The notes beneath the pieces are model-generated. The model did not search any database. It had not been told where the DNA came from and worked only from the letters and a program-made list of their open reading frames with translations. Position numbers and translations under genes: made by a program. From Acidobacteriota bacterium (GTDB lineage Bacteria; Actinomycetota; Acidimicrobiia; Spongiisociales; UBA5794): DNA of 64,000 nt. Below, in pieces: positions 35,801 through 45,120 of the stretch. How positions within the stretch are numbered: the first letter of the stretch is position 1; each line of letters starts with the position of its first letter. Location of the stretch: positions 1-64,000 of the forward strand of contig JADFQA010000003.1 in NCBI GenBank assembly GCA_022562055.1, read 5' to 3'.

Positions 35801-36452
35801 GCAGTGACGCGGCTTCGGTGTCGAGCATCCACGTGACCTTCTTCGCCTGTGCGGCGACTCGTTGAGCAGGGTGGGAGATGTTCAAGTTGAGGATTTCGTG
35901 GATCCTCTCGGCTTTCGCCCCGCCTGCGACCAGGAAAACAATGTGTTCCGCACGTCTCAACATCGCAAACGACGCAGTAAGGCGCCATGTTTCCTTGTGT
36001 TCGACCCAGTTGGCGAGATAGACATCGGCTTGTTCTCGCAACGCGTCGGTGCCGGGAAACAGCGAAGCAGTGTGGCCGTCGTCTCCGATGCCCAACAGGA
36101 CCAGCCCAGGACTGGCAAGTTGCCGGGTGTAGATTCCGGCGGCTTCCTGAGGTGTAGGTAGCGACGTGTCTGGGCCAATGAATGTCACCCCGACCTCGTC
36201 CGTGAGGAGACGTCTTGCCATTGCGGAGTTCGAATCGGGATCGTCAACACTCACCCAACGTTCGTCCCCAAGCCAGCACACGACCTTTTCCCAAGCGATG
36301 TCTCTGGTAGTGAGCTCTCGGTACAGGTCAGCTGGAGTTGACCCGCCGGCAAGCCCCAACGCCGGATGTTCGTTGGATGCGATGTAGTCGGTGATAAGAT
36401 CTGCCGCCGCGATTGCGACGTCGGCACGGGACGACAGGATGTGAACAGCCAT
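35778..36452 (-). CDS. pgl: 6-phosphogluconolactonase
   Basis: The 224-aa enzyme has the family blocks ALGLAGGSTPADLY, VCWLGDERWVS, NSAMARRLL, VLLGIGDDGHTASLFPG and RLTASFAMLRRAEHIVFLVAG. It hydrolyses 6-phosphogluconolactone in the oxidative pentose phosphate pathway. I start at the ATG at 36452; an in-frame ATG at 36473 would add 7 residues. Glucose-6-phosphate dehydrogenase and 6-phosphogluconate dehydrogenase are not in the window. Confidence 0.92.
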   Translation of the reverse strand: MAVHILSSRADVAIAAADLITDYIASNEHPALGLAGGSTPADLYRELTTRDIAWEKVVCWLGDERWVSVDDPDSNSAMARRLLTDEVGVTFIGPDTSLPTPQEAAGIYTRQLASPGLVLLGIGDDGHTASLFPGTDALREQADVYLANWVEHKETWRLTASFAMLRRAEHIVFLVAGGAKAERIHEILNLNISHPAQRVAAQAKKVTWMLDTEAASLLSSPPPG

Positions 36453-36505
36453 GTTGTTCACGATAGGCGGCATTGCATTGGGTCGGTGTCGCTAGCGTCT
36501 CTGAG

Positions 36506-37165
36506 ATGGCTCGACGACTGGTAATCCGCACACCGATTGGGAAAGTGACCGCCCGACTCGCAATGCCCGAGTCTCCGCTCGGCACCGGTATCGTCCTCGC
36601 ACACGGCGCCGGAGCCGGTCAGGACCACCCGTTCATGGTTGCCTTACGCGATGCGTTGGCCTCGCACGGGTTCCCGACGATGACGTTCAACTACCACTAC
36701 ATCGAACGAGGGTCGAAGGCTCCTGATCGGGCCCCGAAACTGTTAGCTGTGCACAGGGCTGCGGCGGATCGTCTGCTCACATACTGTGATGATGTCGTCG
36801 TTGCCGGCAAGTCGATGGGGTCACGGATGGGCACCCATCTTGTCGGAGATGAAGGTTGGGTGGCGGCCGGTGTTGTGTGTTTTGCATATCCGCTGGTACC
36901 GATCGGGAAAGGCGTCCCGCGTTCAACCGAACACCTCTCCCGCATTGATTGCCCACAGCTGTACTTCGCCGGAACCAGAGATCGGTTGTCACCGCCGGAC
37001 CTGATCCTGGACACGTTGTCGGCGATCAGCAGCGCCCGATTGGTCATTGTTGACGACGCCGATCACGGCTTCCACGTCTCAAAACGGTCAACCGATACAG
37101 ATTCCGGAGTCCTCGCCGGGCTTGCCGCCACGACTGCAAAATGGATCAATACGTCGGTTCTCTGA
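36506..37165 (+). CDS. Alpha/beta hydrolase, TEX30/KANL3-like
   Basis: A 219-aa alpha/beta hydrolase with the oxyanion-side HGAGAGQDHPFM, the nucleophile elbow GKSMGSRM, an acid in TRDRLSPP and the His in DDADHGFHV. This pattern matches the dienelactone-hydrolase-like TEX30 group, whose bacterial substrates are unknown. The ATG at 36506 follows CTGAG; the upstream TTG at 36473 is less likely. It is divergent from pgl. Confidence 0.82.
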   Translation: MARRLVIRTPIGKVTARLAMPESPLGTGIVLAHGAGAGQDHPFMVALRDALASHGFPTMTFNYHYIERGSKAPDRAPKLLAVHRAAADRLLTYCDDVVVAGKSMGSRMGTHLVGDEGWVAAGVVCFAYPLVPIGKGVPRSTEHLSRIDCPQLYFAGTRDRLSPPDLILDTLSAISSARLVIVDDADHGFHVSKRSTDTDSGVLAGLAATTAKWINTSVL

Positions 37166-37229
37166 GCGCATCAATGGGTAAACCCGACGACCTCCAGACG
37201 TGTCTTGAGGCAGAGTTCCGGGTGGTGGT

Positions 37230-38117
37230 CTAGAGGTCGGCGGGGGAGCGGTAGATGCCGGCGACCACTTCGCCCCTGCGCACGCGGAGAGTCCAGATCG
37301 AGCCCTTGCGCCATTCCGGGGGGCCATCGATGGTGCCTTGCGCGACAAGCTTGCCTATGAAGTCACCGATGACCTCACCGTGGCTACACAGCACTGCCTG
37401 GTGCCCTTGTAAGTCGGCAATCAGGTCGGCAACATCGGCGGCCGTTGATCCGTCGCCGAGGCCTGGTGCGCGTACCAGTTGGAGCCCAGCCTGTTTGGCG
37501 TAACCGCCGACCGTCTGGCGACATCTCCTGAACCTCGATGTCATCACCGTGGTGATGGGGTAGTTGGAGAGCCAGTTGTCGATAGCTGAGACCTGCTTGT
37601 AGCCACGGAGGCTGATTGGTCGCTTCCGGTCGATGTCATGCCACATCCCGCGGACCCCGGCATGAGCATGCCGAACGAGATAAATTGTCGCGGACTTTGG
37701 ATGTTTCAGCATGCCCGCCGCGACGTCGATGAGGGTACGGTCGCGTCCGTAGCTGAGTTGTTTCATCGCCTTCTTGCGAGAGAGCCAGAGCACCTCATCG
37801 ACCTCTTCGTTTGGTGCAAAGGAACCCTTTTTCTCCTTCATCAACCAGTACCGAACGAGCTTGGAGTTTCCGTTGCCCGTCGAGTAGAGCACACCTCCGA
37901 GAAACGCCCCAGGGCGGACGACATACCCTGTCTCTTCTTCCACTTCGCGCACTGCGGCGTCGTGGAACGGTTCACCGATGTCGAGTTTTCCCTTCGGAAT
38001 CGACCAGTCGTCATACCTCGGGCGATGTGCGACCAGATACTGGATAGAACCCTTGCGAGTCCTGTAGACCACGCCGCCGGCGGCGTGGATCTGAGCTGCG
38101 GGGCTGATGTTCTTCAA
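37230..38117 (-). CDS. Nudix hydrolase fused to histidine phosphatase (mycobacterial MutT1-like)
   Basis: The 295-aa product joins a Nudix domain (box GKLDIGEPFHDAAVREVEEETG near residue 45) to a histidine-phosphatase domain from about residue 145 with LVRHAHAGVR and the second His in CSHGEVIG. In mycobacteria such fusions degrade 8-oxo-dGTP or diadenosine polyphosphates. The TTG at 38117 overlaps the ppk stop (TTGA), with GGGAG upstream; the open frame further up lies inside ppk. Coupling to polyphosphate kinase is the usual actinobacterial arrangement. Confidence 0.87.
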   Translation of the reverse strand: MKNISPAAQIHAAGGVVYRTRKGSIQYLVAHRPRYDDWSIPKGKLDIGEPFHDAAVREVEEETGYVVRPGAFLGGVLYSTGNGNSKLVRYWLMKEKKGSFAPNEEVDEVLWLSRKKAMKQLSYGRDRTLIDVAAGMLKHPKSATIYLVRHAHAGVRGMWHDIDRKRPISLRGYKQVSAIDNWLSNYPITTVMTSRFRRCRQTVGGYAKQAGLQLVRAPGLGDGSTAADVADLIADLQGHQAVLCSHGEVIGDFIGKLVAQGTIDGPPEWRKGSIWTLRVRRGEVVAGIYRSPADL

Positions 38118-40198
38118 CGGCCGCCCGCTCCCGCGGTCGGTTCCAACGCCGTCTGCATGAAGTGGGCGTGGCTGCCGCAACCACCGTTGTGAGGGACTGG
38201 GCGCCAATCGCCGTCCACCTGTCGCCACGCAAGCAAATCGTCGTTCAGCAACGTTTCGATGATCCCGTCGAGCCTGGTTTGCAACTGGGGGTCGTCGACG
38301 GGCGTCAGCACCTCCACGCGAGCGTTCAGGTTGCGTTGCATCATGTCTGCAGAGCCGAAGTAGTACGTCGCACCTTTTCCGACGGTGCCAAACCGGAAGA
38401 TCCGCGAATGCTCGAGGAATCTTCCTACCACCGAACGAAGTGTGATGTTTTGTGAAAGGCCAGGCACCTCGGCGCGAAGCCCACAGATGCCACGGACAAT
38501 CAGATCGACCTGGCAGCCCTTGGATGAAGCTTCGTACAACTCATCGATGATGTCGGCGTCGATGAGGTGGTTGAGTTTGAGCAGGATGCGACCATCTGAG
38601 CCGCGATCGGCCTGTTCTCGAATACGGCTTGTGATCTCGGTGCGCAGATGGTGTGGGGCAACGAGAAGCTTGCGGTAGTGGGGTGCGGCTGCGTAGCCGG
38701 TGAGGGCGTTAAACAGCTCGGATAGGTCAGCGCCAATGTCGGGATCGGCTGTCAGAATGCCGAGGTCTTCGTACAGCCGGGCGGTGTTCGGGTTGTAGTT
38801 GCCCGTCCCAATGTGGGCATAGCGTTTCAGCACTCCACCCTCGCGCCGCACGACGAGAAGGGTTTTGGTATGGGTCTTGAGACCCGGTACTCCGTACACG
38901 ACATGGACGCCGGCGCTCTCAAGCAGTTTCGCCCAACTGATGTTCGCCGCTTCGTCGAAACGGGCCTTCAGCTCGACGAGCACAACGACCTGCTTGCCCG
39001 CCTCAGCCGCTGCGATCAGCGATCTCACAATGGTTTCCTCACCGCCGAGGGCGGGGTCGTCAGGGATTGATGTCCGGTATAGCGTTTGTTTTATTGCGAG
39101 CACATTGGGGTCGTGTGCGGCCTGTGCAAGGAATGCACCCGTCGAGGTTGCGAACGACTCGTACGGGTGGTGAACCATGATGTCGCCCTTTGTGAGCTCG
39201 TGGAAGAAGTCGACCGGTTGGTCGCCGCGATCGGCGATTCTTGGCTGCGTTGTCGGAGTCCAGGAGTTGTCCTTGAGGTCAGGTCTTGCAATGTTGTAGA
39301 TGTCCGAGAGGCCGCTGAGACCTAGAGGCGTGGACCTGCGGAAGACGTTGCTGCTCGACACGCCGAGTTCTGAGGCGAGTAGGTCGAGCATGCTGTCGCT
39401 CATGCGGGTGTCGATTTCAAGCCGCACGACGGTCACGGACCTTTGTCGGAACCGCAGCACCGACTCCATGGCCTCAAGCAGATCTTTGGCCTCTTCCTCC
39501 TCCACTGCAATGTCGGCGTTGCGGGTGACCCGGAAGAAAAAATGGTCAACGATGTCACTGCCAGAGAAGAGCCGATCGAGGTGAGCACCGATGACCTGTT
39601 CAAGCGGGACAAATCGATACTCATCGCCGAGTTGTACAAAACGCGGAAGGATCGGAGGCACCTTCACCCGAGCAAACTCCGTGGTTCGCGACGACGGGCG
39701 CTGCAACTCAACTGCAATATTGAGTGAGAGGTTCGAGATGTAGGGGAACGGGTGTGAGGGGTCGACGGCGAGGGGAGTGAGCACCGGGAAGAGCTGTTCG
39801 TCAAACGCCTCCGACAAGTACTTCCGCTCTCCGTTGGAGAGGTCGGTGTAGTCCGTGATGTGGATGTCGTTGTTAGCCAGCGCCGGGAAAAGGTCGTCGT
39901 TCATCAGCGAGTCCACCCGGGTGATGATCTCAACCATCGCTTTGTGAATTGCGTCGAGTTGTGCCCGCGGTGACATCCCGTCGGCAGGGCGCCTGCCGAC
40001 TCCGGTTACGTCGTGTTCGACCAGCCCTGCAACGCGTACCTGGTAAAACTCGTCGAGGTTGTTGGCAACGATGGCGACAAACTTGACCCGCTCAAGCAAC
40101 GGCGTCTCTTTGTTCTCCGCCAACGAGAGCACACGCGTCTGGAAATCCAGGAGCGACAACTCCCGATTGATGTAACTTTCAGGTGGGTGCGCGGTCAT
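38114..40198 (-). CDS. ppk: Polyphosphate kinase 1
   Basis: The 694-aa enzyme has the N-terminal YINRELSLLDFQTRVL, the body motif DPSHPFPYISN, and the catalytic block YAHIGTGNYNPNTARLYEDLGI with the His that becomes phosphorylated. It makes polyphosphate from ATP, working as a membrane-associated tetramer in known cases. Length is normal for PPK1. The Nudix/phosphatase gene is coupled at its 3' end. Confidence 0.95.
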   Translation of the reverse strand: MTAHPPESYINRELSLLDFQTRVLSLAENKETPLLERVKFVAIVANNLDEFYQVRVAGLVEHDVTGVGRRPADGMSPRAQLDAIHKAMVEIITRVDSLMNDDLFPALANNDIHITDYTDLSNGERKYLSEAFDEQLFPVLTPLAVDPSHPFPYISNLSLNIAVELQRPSSRTTEFARVKVPPILPRFVQLGDEYRFVPLEQVIGAHLDRLFSGSDIVDHFFFRVTRNADIAVEEEEAKDLLEAMESVLRFRQRSVTVVRLEIDTRMSDSMLDLLASELGVSSSNVFRRSTPLGLSGLSDIYNIARPDLKDNSWTPTTQPRIADRGDQPVDFFHELTKGDIMVHHPYESFATSTGAFLAQAAHDPNVLAIKQTLYRTSIPDDPALGGEETIVRSLIAAAEAGKQVVVLVELKARFDEAANISWAKLLESAGVHVVYGVPGLKTHTKTLLVVRREGGVLKRYAHIGTGNYNPNTARLYEDLGILTADPDIGADLSELFNALTGYAAAPHYRKLLVAPHHLRTEITSRIREQADRGSDGRILLKLNHLIDADIIDELYEASSKGCQVDLIVRGICGLRAEVPGLSQNITLRSVVGRFLEHSRIFRFGTVGKGATYYFGSADMMQRNLNARVEVLTPVDDPQLQTRLDGIIETLLNDDLLAWRQVDGDWRPVPHNGGCGSHAHFMQTALEPTAGAGGR

Positions 40199-40249
40199 CG
40201 GTAGGCTTTCGGGGACTGGTCCATCGTACTTCCCCCTACGTCGACAGGG

Positions 40250-40714
40250 TCAGGTCGCTTCCGTACGGAAATTGTCGTCCTCAATCGCAAGGACCTTGTC
40301 AAGCCGACGTCGGTACTGTCCCTTGTCCCAAAAGGTCGCATCGAGGAAAGCGACAACGATCTCCCACGCCAAGGCTCTGCCCGTGACGCTTGTCGCAAGG
40401 GAAACCATGTTTGCGTCATCGTGTTCCACTGCCTGATGGGCGGTGTACGTGTCGTACGCCTGGAAACAGCGAATTCCGCGGATCTTGTTTGCTGCAATGC
40501 ACATGCCGGCGCCCGATCCACAGATGACGATTGCGCGGTCGGCCGCTCCGTCGAGCACAACTTCAGAAGCTGCCACCGCAAAGTCGGGGTAGTCGACCGA
40601 CTCGGTGCTGTCGGTGCCGACATCGATAACCTCGTGTCCGCGATCCACGAGCAACGGAATGAGTTCGTTTTTCAGTAGGTATCCGGCGTGATCGGAGCCC
40701 ACAACAATGCGCAC
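40250..40714 (-). CDS. rpiB: Ribose-5-phosphate isomerase B (RpiB/LacAB family)
   Basis: The 154-aa enzyme starts at a GTG at 40714 with AAGGAG six bases upstream and reads RIVVGSDHAGY. Further marks are ESVDYPDFA, ICGSGAGMCIAANKIRGIR and DDANMVSLA. It interconverts ribose 5-phosphate and ribulose 5-phosphate. The active-site Cys of E. coli RpiB falls in ICGSG. It shares the pentose-phosphate theme with deoC and pgl nearby. Confidence 0.9.
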   Translation of the reverse strand: MRIVVGSDHAGYLLKNELIPLLVDRGHEVIDVGTDSTESVDYPDFAVAASEVVLDGAADRAIVICGSGAGMCIAANKIRGIRCFQAYDTYTAHQAVEHDDANMVSLATSVTGRALAWEIVVAFLDATFWDKGQYRRRLDKVLAIEDDNFRTEAT

Positions 40715-40786
40715 CAACGTCTCCTTTTCGTGACTTGGCCACGATACTCGCATCGATAGGCTCGTGAACAGGTGTAGGTTGAACGG

Positions 40787-41287
40787 GTGAAGAAGCTCGC
40801 GGCCACATTCCTGGTGATAGCTGCGGCTTGCGGGTCAGGCGGCACGGCACCGCCGATCGGACAATCCGAGACCCTATGCACCGAAGTTTTCTGCGTAGAT
40901 GTGCCGGCCGGGTGGTCGGTGTTGGATTCGGGAGGGTCATACGTCGTCCTCGCCAGGTCTGACGATGCTGACGTGTTGATATCGATTGCTCCGATGAACA
41001 TGGAAGGCGTGGCGACAGCCGCGGGGCGAACGTGGCCGATATCACGGTCCGAAGTCGTTGAGGCGCTTTGGGCGATTGTCGAAGACGGCACTGGCGAGGT
41101 GGAGAAGGTTGAGCCGCAGTTTGACGGGTCGATCGACAGTTTCGTCGTGCTTACGGATGGTTTTGCGTGGCACCGTCTGGTCGTGACCGAGTCGCCGCTT
41201 GCGTACTCAATCGAACTCCGAGCAGGCGGCAAATCGTGGGAGAAGCACGCTGATCTGATTCGCACGACGTTTGAGGTTCTCCCATAG
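40787..41287 (+). CDS. Putative lipoprotein of unknown function
   Basis: The 166-aa product has a lipoprotein signal with lipobox IAAAC near residue 15 and a mature domain with two Cys (ETLCTEVFCVDVPAGWS) and a PsbP/LpqN-like pattern of DVPAGW...L......FEVLP. That pattern suggests a small extracytoplasmic alpha/beta domain, but I cannot name the family. It lies just ahead of murA on the same strand. Confidence 0.7.
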   Translation: MKKLAATFLVIAAACGSGGTAPPIGQSETLCTEVFCVDVPAGWSVLDSGGSYVVLARSDDADVLISIAPMNMEGVATAAGRTWPISRSEVVEALWAIVEDGTGEVEKVEPQFDGSIDSFVVLTDGFAWHRLVVTESPLAYSIELRAGGKSWEKHADLIRTTFEVLP

Positions 41288-41323
41288 TGCGCGGTCTAGA
41301 TGGAATCGGCCCGTAGAATCCTC

Positions 41324-42583
41324 ATGATGGAAGCTATGCGAGTAACCGGTGGAACACTTCTGCGCGGCACGGTTCATGTGCTGGGGGCAAAGAACGCCGC
41401 CCTCAAACACCTCGTTGCGACGTTGCTGGCACCCGGCGCCCACACCCTGACGAACGTCCCCGACATTGTTGACGTCTCACTGATGGGTGAGGTCCTCACA
41501 CACGTCGGTGCGACCTGCACCGTTGATGGCACGACGATGACGGTCACCGTTCCTGACGACATTTCAGCCGAGGCGCCGCTTGAAGTGGTCAGCAGGATGC
41601 GAGCATCGATTCTCGTTGTTGGTGCTCTGCTCGCACGCGTCGGCGAAGTGCGGATTGCGCTACCCGGTGGAGATGACTTTGGATCGCGTCCCATCGACAT
41701 GCATCTCGATGGGCTTCGCCGCCTCGGCGCAGAGTTCGAGATTCGAGAGGGAGCGCTCCACGGGTGGGCGCCGCGTGGGTTGATCGGGGCGGACGTCGAA
41801 CTCGAGTTCCCGTCGGTTGGTGCGACGGAGAACATTCTGCTGGCGGCAGTGATGGCCAAGGGGACGACGATTCTCACCAATGCAGCACGCGAACCTGAGT
41901 TGACAGATCTAGCGATATTCCTGTGTGCGATGGGAGCGACCATAACCGGCGCCGGCACATCCCGTCTCGAAATCACCGGGGTCCCCGAGTTGCACGCAGC
42001 GACCCATGCCGTAGTTCCCGACCGTCTTGAGGCCGGCACCTACCTGCTTGCGGGCGCCGCATCTGGAGGCGAGGTCACGGTCGAGGACTGTGTGCCGGAC
42101 CATCTCAGGATGGAATTGTCGAAGATGAGAGCTGCCGGTTGTGATGTCGTTACCGGCGATTCTTCGATTACGGTGTCTGGCCCAGGACGTCCAACCGCGG
42201 TCGACTTTGCCACACTGCCGTATCCGGGCTTTCACACCGACATGCACCCTCAGATGGTGGCGTTCCTTGCTTCAGGTTTGGGTACGTCGATAATGACGGA
42301 GAACATTTACTCGGGCCGGTTTCGGTATATCGACATGCTGAATCGTATGGGCGCGGCGATCCGTGTAGACGGGCAACATGTGGTGATCGACGGTCAGAGT
42401 CGCCTCAGCGGAACCACCGTGGATGCGTGTGATATCAGAGCCGGTGCGGCGCTCACCATTGCGGCCTTAGCGGCCGAGGGGACGACGACCATCCTCGACG
42501 CCAGCCACCTCGATCGGGGTTACACCGAATTCGTCCCGAAGCTTGCTGCATTGGGGGCGACAATTGAGCGCTTCGACATCTAG
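41324..42583 (+). CDS. murA: UDP-N-acetylglucosamine 1-carboxyvinyltransferase, Asp-type active site
   Basis: The 419-aa enzyme has GAKNAALKHLVATLLAPG, SRMRASILVVGALLARVG, and the active-site loop LPGGDDFGSRPIDMH. The loop residue that is Cys115 in E. coli MurA is Asp117 here (codon 41672-41674). MurA transfers enolpyruvate from PEP to UDP-GlcNAc, the first step of peptidoglycan synthesis. Enzymes with Asp here, such as that of Mycobacterium tuberculosis, stay active but are not alkylated by fosfomycin. ATGs at 41300, 41327 and 41336 are alternative starts. Confidence 0.93.
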   Translation: MMEAMRVTGGTLLRGTVHVLGAKNAALKHLVATLLAPGAHTLTNVPDIVDVSLMGEVLTHVGATCTVDGTTMTVTVPDDISAEAPLEVVSRMRASILVVGALLARVGEVRIALPGGDDFGSRPIDMHLDGLRRLGAEFEIREGALHGWAPRGLIGADVELEFPSVGATENILLAAVMAKGTTILTNAAREPELTDLAIFLCAMGATITGAGTSRLEITGVPELHAATHAVVPDRLEAGTYLLAGAASGGEVTVEDCVPDHLRMELSKMRAAGCDVVTGDSSITVSGPGRPTAVDFATLPYPGFHTDMHPQMVAFLASGLGTSIMTENIYSGRFRYIDMLNRMGAAIRVDGQHVVIDGQSRLSGTTVDACDIRAGAALTIAALAAEGTTTILDASHLDRGYTEFVPKLAALGATIERFDI

Positions 42584-43943
42584 GTTTACGCGACGGCACT
42601 CGGCCGCCGGCATCACATGGTTGGCTGCGGCGATGGTGTTGGGAACGCTCGGTCAGGGTGTCGCATCAGCACAGCAGACCGGCAGTGGCATCTATGAGGT
42701 GACGATTGTCCCGCGCCAAGGGACCGAGATTGTCTGGCGTAATCGGAGCTATGTCGGAGCCCTCAACATCGGCACCGCTGACAAGAATCTAGTACTCGTC
42801 GAGGAGGTGGACCTAGACGGGTACCTGCGCGGAATTCACGAAGTTCCGCTGTCGTGGCCCGACGAAACTCTTGCAGCCCAGGTTGTTGCTGCCCGTACCT
42901 ATCTCGCGTGGACGATGGCGCGCGGGCGTTCGTCTTCGGGTCGAAAGTATGAGTTCGACATTTGCGCGACGACGCAATGTCAGGTGTACGGAGGCAGCAG
43001 TCCGGGGGATTCGGTTGACGAACTGCGCTGGGACGCCGAGATCGCCCGTACGTCGCGCGAGATCCTTTTGTACGAGGACTCCCCGGCCCAGGCGCTGTAC
43101 TCGTCGAGCGCCGGGTCGCGTACCCGGGCTATCCAGGACATTTGGGGTGCCTCCGCGAAACCGTACTTGCAGCCCGTCGACTCTCCAGAACTTGATGTGA
43201 CGCCGTATCGGTCGTGGACCGTTGTCGTGCCCGCTGACGCTTTCCGGCGCGTCGTTGCCATGTCTGGGTTCACCGTCGGTGGTGATATCACTGACGTTTC
43301 CGTAGTCGGTCCGGGGGAGGGCGAGGGTCCTTCGCAGGTGGAGATCCGCTCAGAACTCGGTATCACCTCTATTGCAGTGTCGCGCATTCGAGCCATTTTC
43401 AATGTCCATGGCCCGACGCTGTATCCGGGTCTGTTTCCTGGACCCCGGCCGTCGGGGAGGCGGTGGCCGCAGACGATTCTGTCCTACACGTTCGCAACGC
43501 ATGTTGAGGGTGAGAATCCGTCGGCGATATCGAGCGTGTCGGCGTTCTTGCCGGCGTCCGACCGGCCGACTCCTCTCACGGTCGTGTTCGACGGCGAGGG
43601 TTGGGGTCATGCGATTGGGATGTCGCAGTGGGGCATTAAGGCAATGGGTGACAACGGTTGGGTGTACGACGACATGCTCGCCCATTATTACGGTGGTCTG
43701 CGTCCTGAAGACGGTGGGCGCTACATCCCCGACACGGTGCGGATCGGACTCACCTGGACATCGCCGTCGCTGCTCTTCGAGGCTACGGGTTCGTTCGATT
43801 TGTGGGTGAACGGTTCGTTTGCGGGCGTTGTTCCCGGCGGAGAGTGGACGTTCGACCGTTCATCGAACGGCATCCGCCTGACGCCACCCGTCGGCGCTGA
43901 AATTGTTGTCGCGTTGCTGACCGGCAAACATTGGCCGCGCTGA
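42564..43943 (+). CDS. SpoIID/LytB-domain secreted protein without SLH repeats
   Basis: The 459-aa product has a Tat/Sec-like signal (TRRHSAAGITWLAAAM...ASA), the SpoIID core LDGYLRGIHEVP and LAAQVVAARTYLAWTMA, and the GEGWGHAIGMSQWGI motif near residue 345 in the classical C-terminal position. It is a likely peptidoglycan lytic transglycosylase. The start is uncertain: TTG 42564 overlaps the murA 3' end by 20 bases and TTG 42543 is also possible. Placement after murA suggests a wall-building operon. Confidence 0.82.
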   Translation: MSASTSRFTRRHSAAGITWLAAAMVLGTLGQGVASAQQTGSGIYEVTIVPRQGTEIVWRNRSYVGALNIGTADKNLVLVEEVDLDGYLRGIHEVPLSWPDETLAAQVVAARTYLAWTMARGRSSSGRKYEFDICATTQCQVYGGSSPGDSVDELRWDAEIARTSREILLYEDSPAQALYSSSAGSRTRAIQDIWGASAKPYLQPVDSPELDVTPYRSWTVVVPADAFRRVVAMSGFTVGGDITDVSVVGPGEGEGPSQVEIRSELGITSIAVSRIRAIFNVHGPTLYPGLFPGPRPSGRRWPQTILSYTFATHVEGENPSAISSVSAFLPASDRPTPLTVVFDGEGWGHAIGMSQWGIKAMGDNGWVYDDMLAHYYGGLRPEDGGRYIPDTVRIGLTWTSPSLLFEATGSFDLWVNGSFAGVVPGGEWTFDRSSNGIRLTPPVGAEIVVALLTGKHWPR

Positions 43944-44057
43944 TACGAAGGCCAGACATCCATGCAGGCCGTGTTCCGCGAGCAGTCGGTGCGGACAGAA
44001 ACCGCCTTCAGAGTCGGCGACGTGCCGTACAATGTCGTCAGCACACGAGGGGCTCAC

Positions 44058-44375
44058 ATGGCCGACGAACAACAGATGCAGACGTCCACAATTTCGGTGG
44101 CGTCGCCGCGGGGTGTTGACGATCTCGGCGCGGCACCTCCGACCGACACTCCGATCGACGAGGATCTGCTCAACGAAGTCCTTGAGTACATTCGTCCGGC
44201 GCTCCAGGCCGACGGTGGAGACATGATTCTTCTCGGCACAGACGGCGGGCGAGTGACTCTACAACTCGTCGGTTCCTGCGACGGTTGTTCGCTCGTCTCG
44301 ATGACCCTGACGGCGGGAATAGAACGGATCCTCAAAGACCGCGTCCCCGGTGTAGTCGAGGTCATCGCGCTCTAG
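44058..44375 (+). CDS. NifU C-terminal (Nfu-type) Fe-S cluster protein
   Basis: The ATG at 44058 follows GAGGGG; the upstream in-frame ATG at 43962 lacks one. The 105-aa product has an N-terminal low-complexity stretch and an Nfu domain with VLEYIRPALQADGGDM and the cluster-binding CDGC in LVGSCDGCSLVSMTL, then GIERILKDRVPGVVEV. Nfu proteins carry Fe-S clusters to target enzymes. Confidence 0.88.
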   Translation: MADEQQMQTSTISVASPRGVDDLGAAPPTDTPIDEDLLNEVLEYIRPALQADGGDMILLGTDGGRVTLQLVGSCDGCSLVSMTLTAGIERILKDRVPGVVEVIAL

Positions 44376-44451
44376 CTGCACCGCTGGGAAGTCACCCGCG
44401 AACTCTCTGAGAGGCGATACAGCTTGCTGGTTGGTAGCCGATCTGATTTGA

Positions 44452-45045
44452 TCAAACTGGTGCGAGCTGCCACGAGTCGATTTCGGCGATGATGGTGTCG
44501 AGATGGTCTGTGATGACGGGTGCGTCTTGGCCGCGGCTGGCGACGAATAGCCCCATCGTCATGACCGCAAGGACGCGTGCCTTTCTCGCTGCAAGCTCGG
44601 GTGCGACCGTGTCGCTGCGCTCGCTTTGTGTGAGGCTGTTGAAGAATGATTCGTAGAGTCGCTGCTGGTAGGCGTCGCCGACCTTGCGGGCCTCCGGGGA
44701 CGCTATTGCAAGCTCGGTGATTGTGTTGACGATCATGCAGCCAAGGTATCCGCCGCCGTCGTCAACGACCCTACCGCGCCATTGTGTGAAGAACGAACGG
44801 ACCCCGGCCACACCTCCGGGGTTATCCAAGGGAGCCAAGGCGGTATCGAATCCCGTTAGATAACGGGCCAGGGTACGGTCGAATAGCTCGCGTTTCGAGC
44901 CGAACGCGCGGTACAGCGACGATCGTGACAAACCGGACGTGCTGACGATGTCGTGCAACGAGGTGGCTTCATAACCCTTTTCCCAGAACAGGTACATCAG
45001 GCTCGTCAGCACCTCGCCAATATCGAAGCTTCGTGTTCGTGTCAT
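44452..45045 (-). CDS. TetR-family transcriptional regulator
   Basis: The 197-aa protein has an N-terminal helix-turn-helix (FWEKGYEATSLHDIVSTSGLSRSSLYRAFGSKREL) and a ligand-binding domain with LGCMIVNTITELA typical of the YxaF/AcrR-like TetR_C group. I start at MTRTRSF (45045); the longer open frame to 45147 would run through its own operator sites. Repressors of this kind often answer electrophiles or drugs. Two operator-like dyads lie directly upstream. Confidence 0.88.
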   Translation of the reverse strand: MTRTRSFDIGEVLTSLMYLFWEKGYEATSLHDIVSTSGLSRSSLYRAFGSKRELFDRTLARYLTGFDTALAPLDNPGGVAGVRSFFTQWRGRVVDDGGGYLGCMIVNTITELAIASPEARKVGDAYQQRLYESFFNSLTQSERSDTVAPELAARKARVLAVMTMGLFVASRGQDAPVITDHLDTIIAEIDSWQLAPV

Positions 45046-45065
45046 GTTTATCCAGCGACTTGATG

Positions 45066-45111
45066 GGAATGATCGGTCCATTATGGTAACGCAGGAACGA
45101 TCGGTCCCATT
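45066..45111. promoter_or_regulatory. Paired operator-like sites of the TetR regulator
   Basis: GGAATGATCGGTCC (45066-45079) and GGAACGATCGGTCC (45094-45107) are near-identical copies spaced 28 bases apart. The second is a near-perfect dyad (GGA.CGATCG.TCC). This resembles operators of TetR/NemR-type regulators with an ACCGATCGGT core. Their place between the regulator and the divergent strand fits autoregulation. Confidence 0.6.
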
Positions 45112-45120
45112 GGGTGGTTG

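Noticed and set aside
44028-44033. TACAAT as a -10 box before the Nfu gene
   Set aside because: No matching -35 box at 16-18 bases was found, so I could not support a promoter call.
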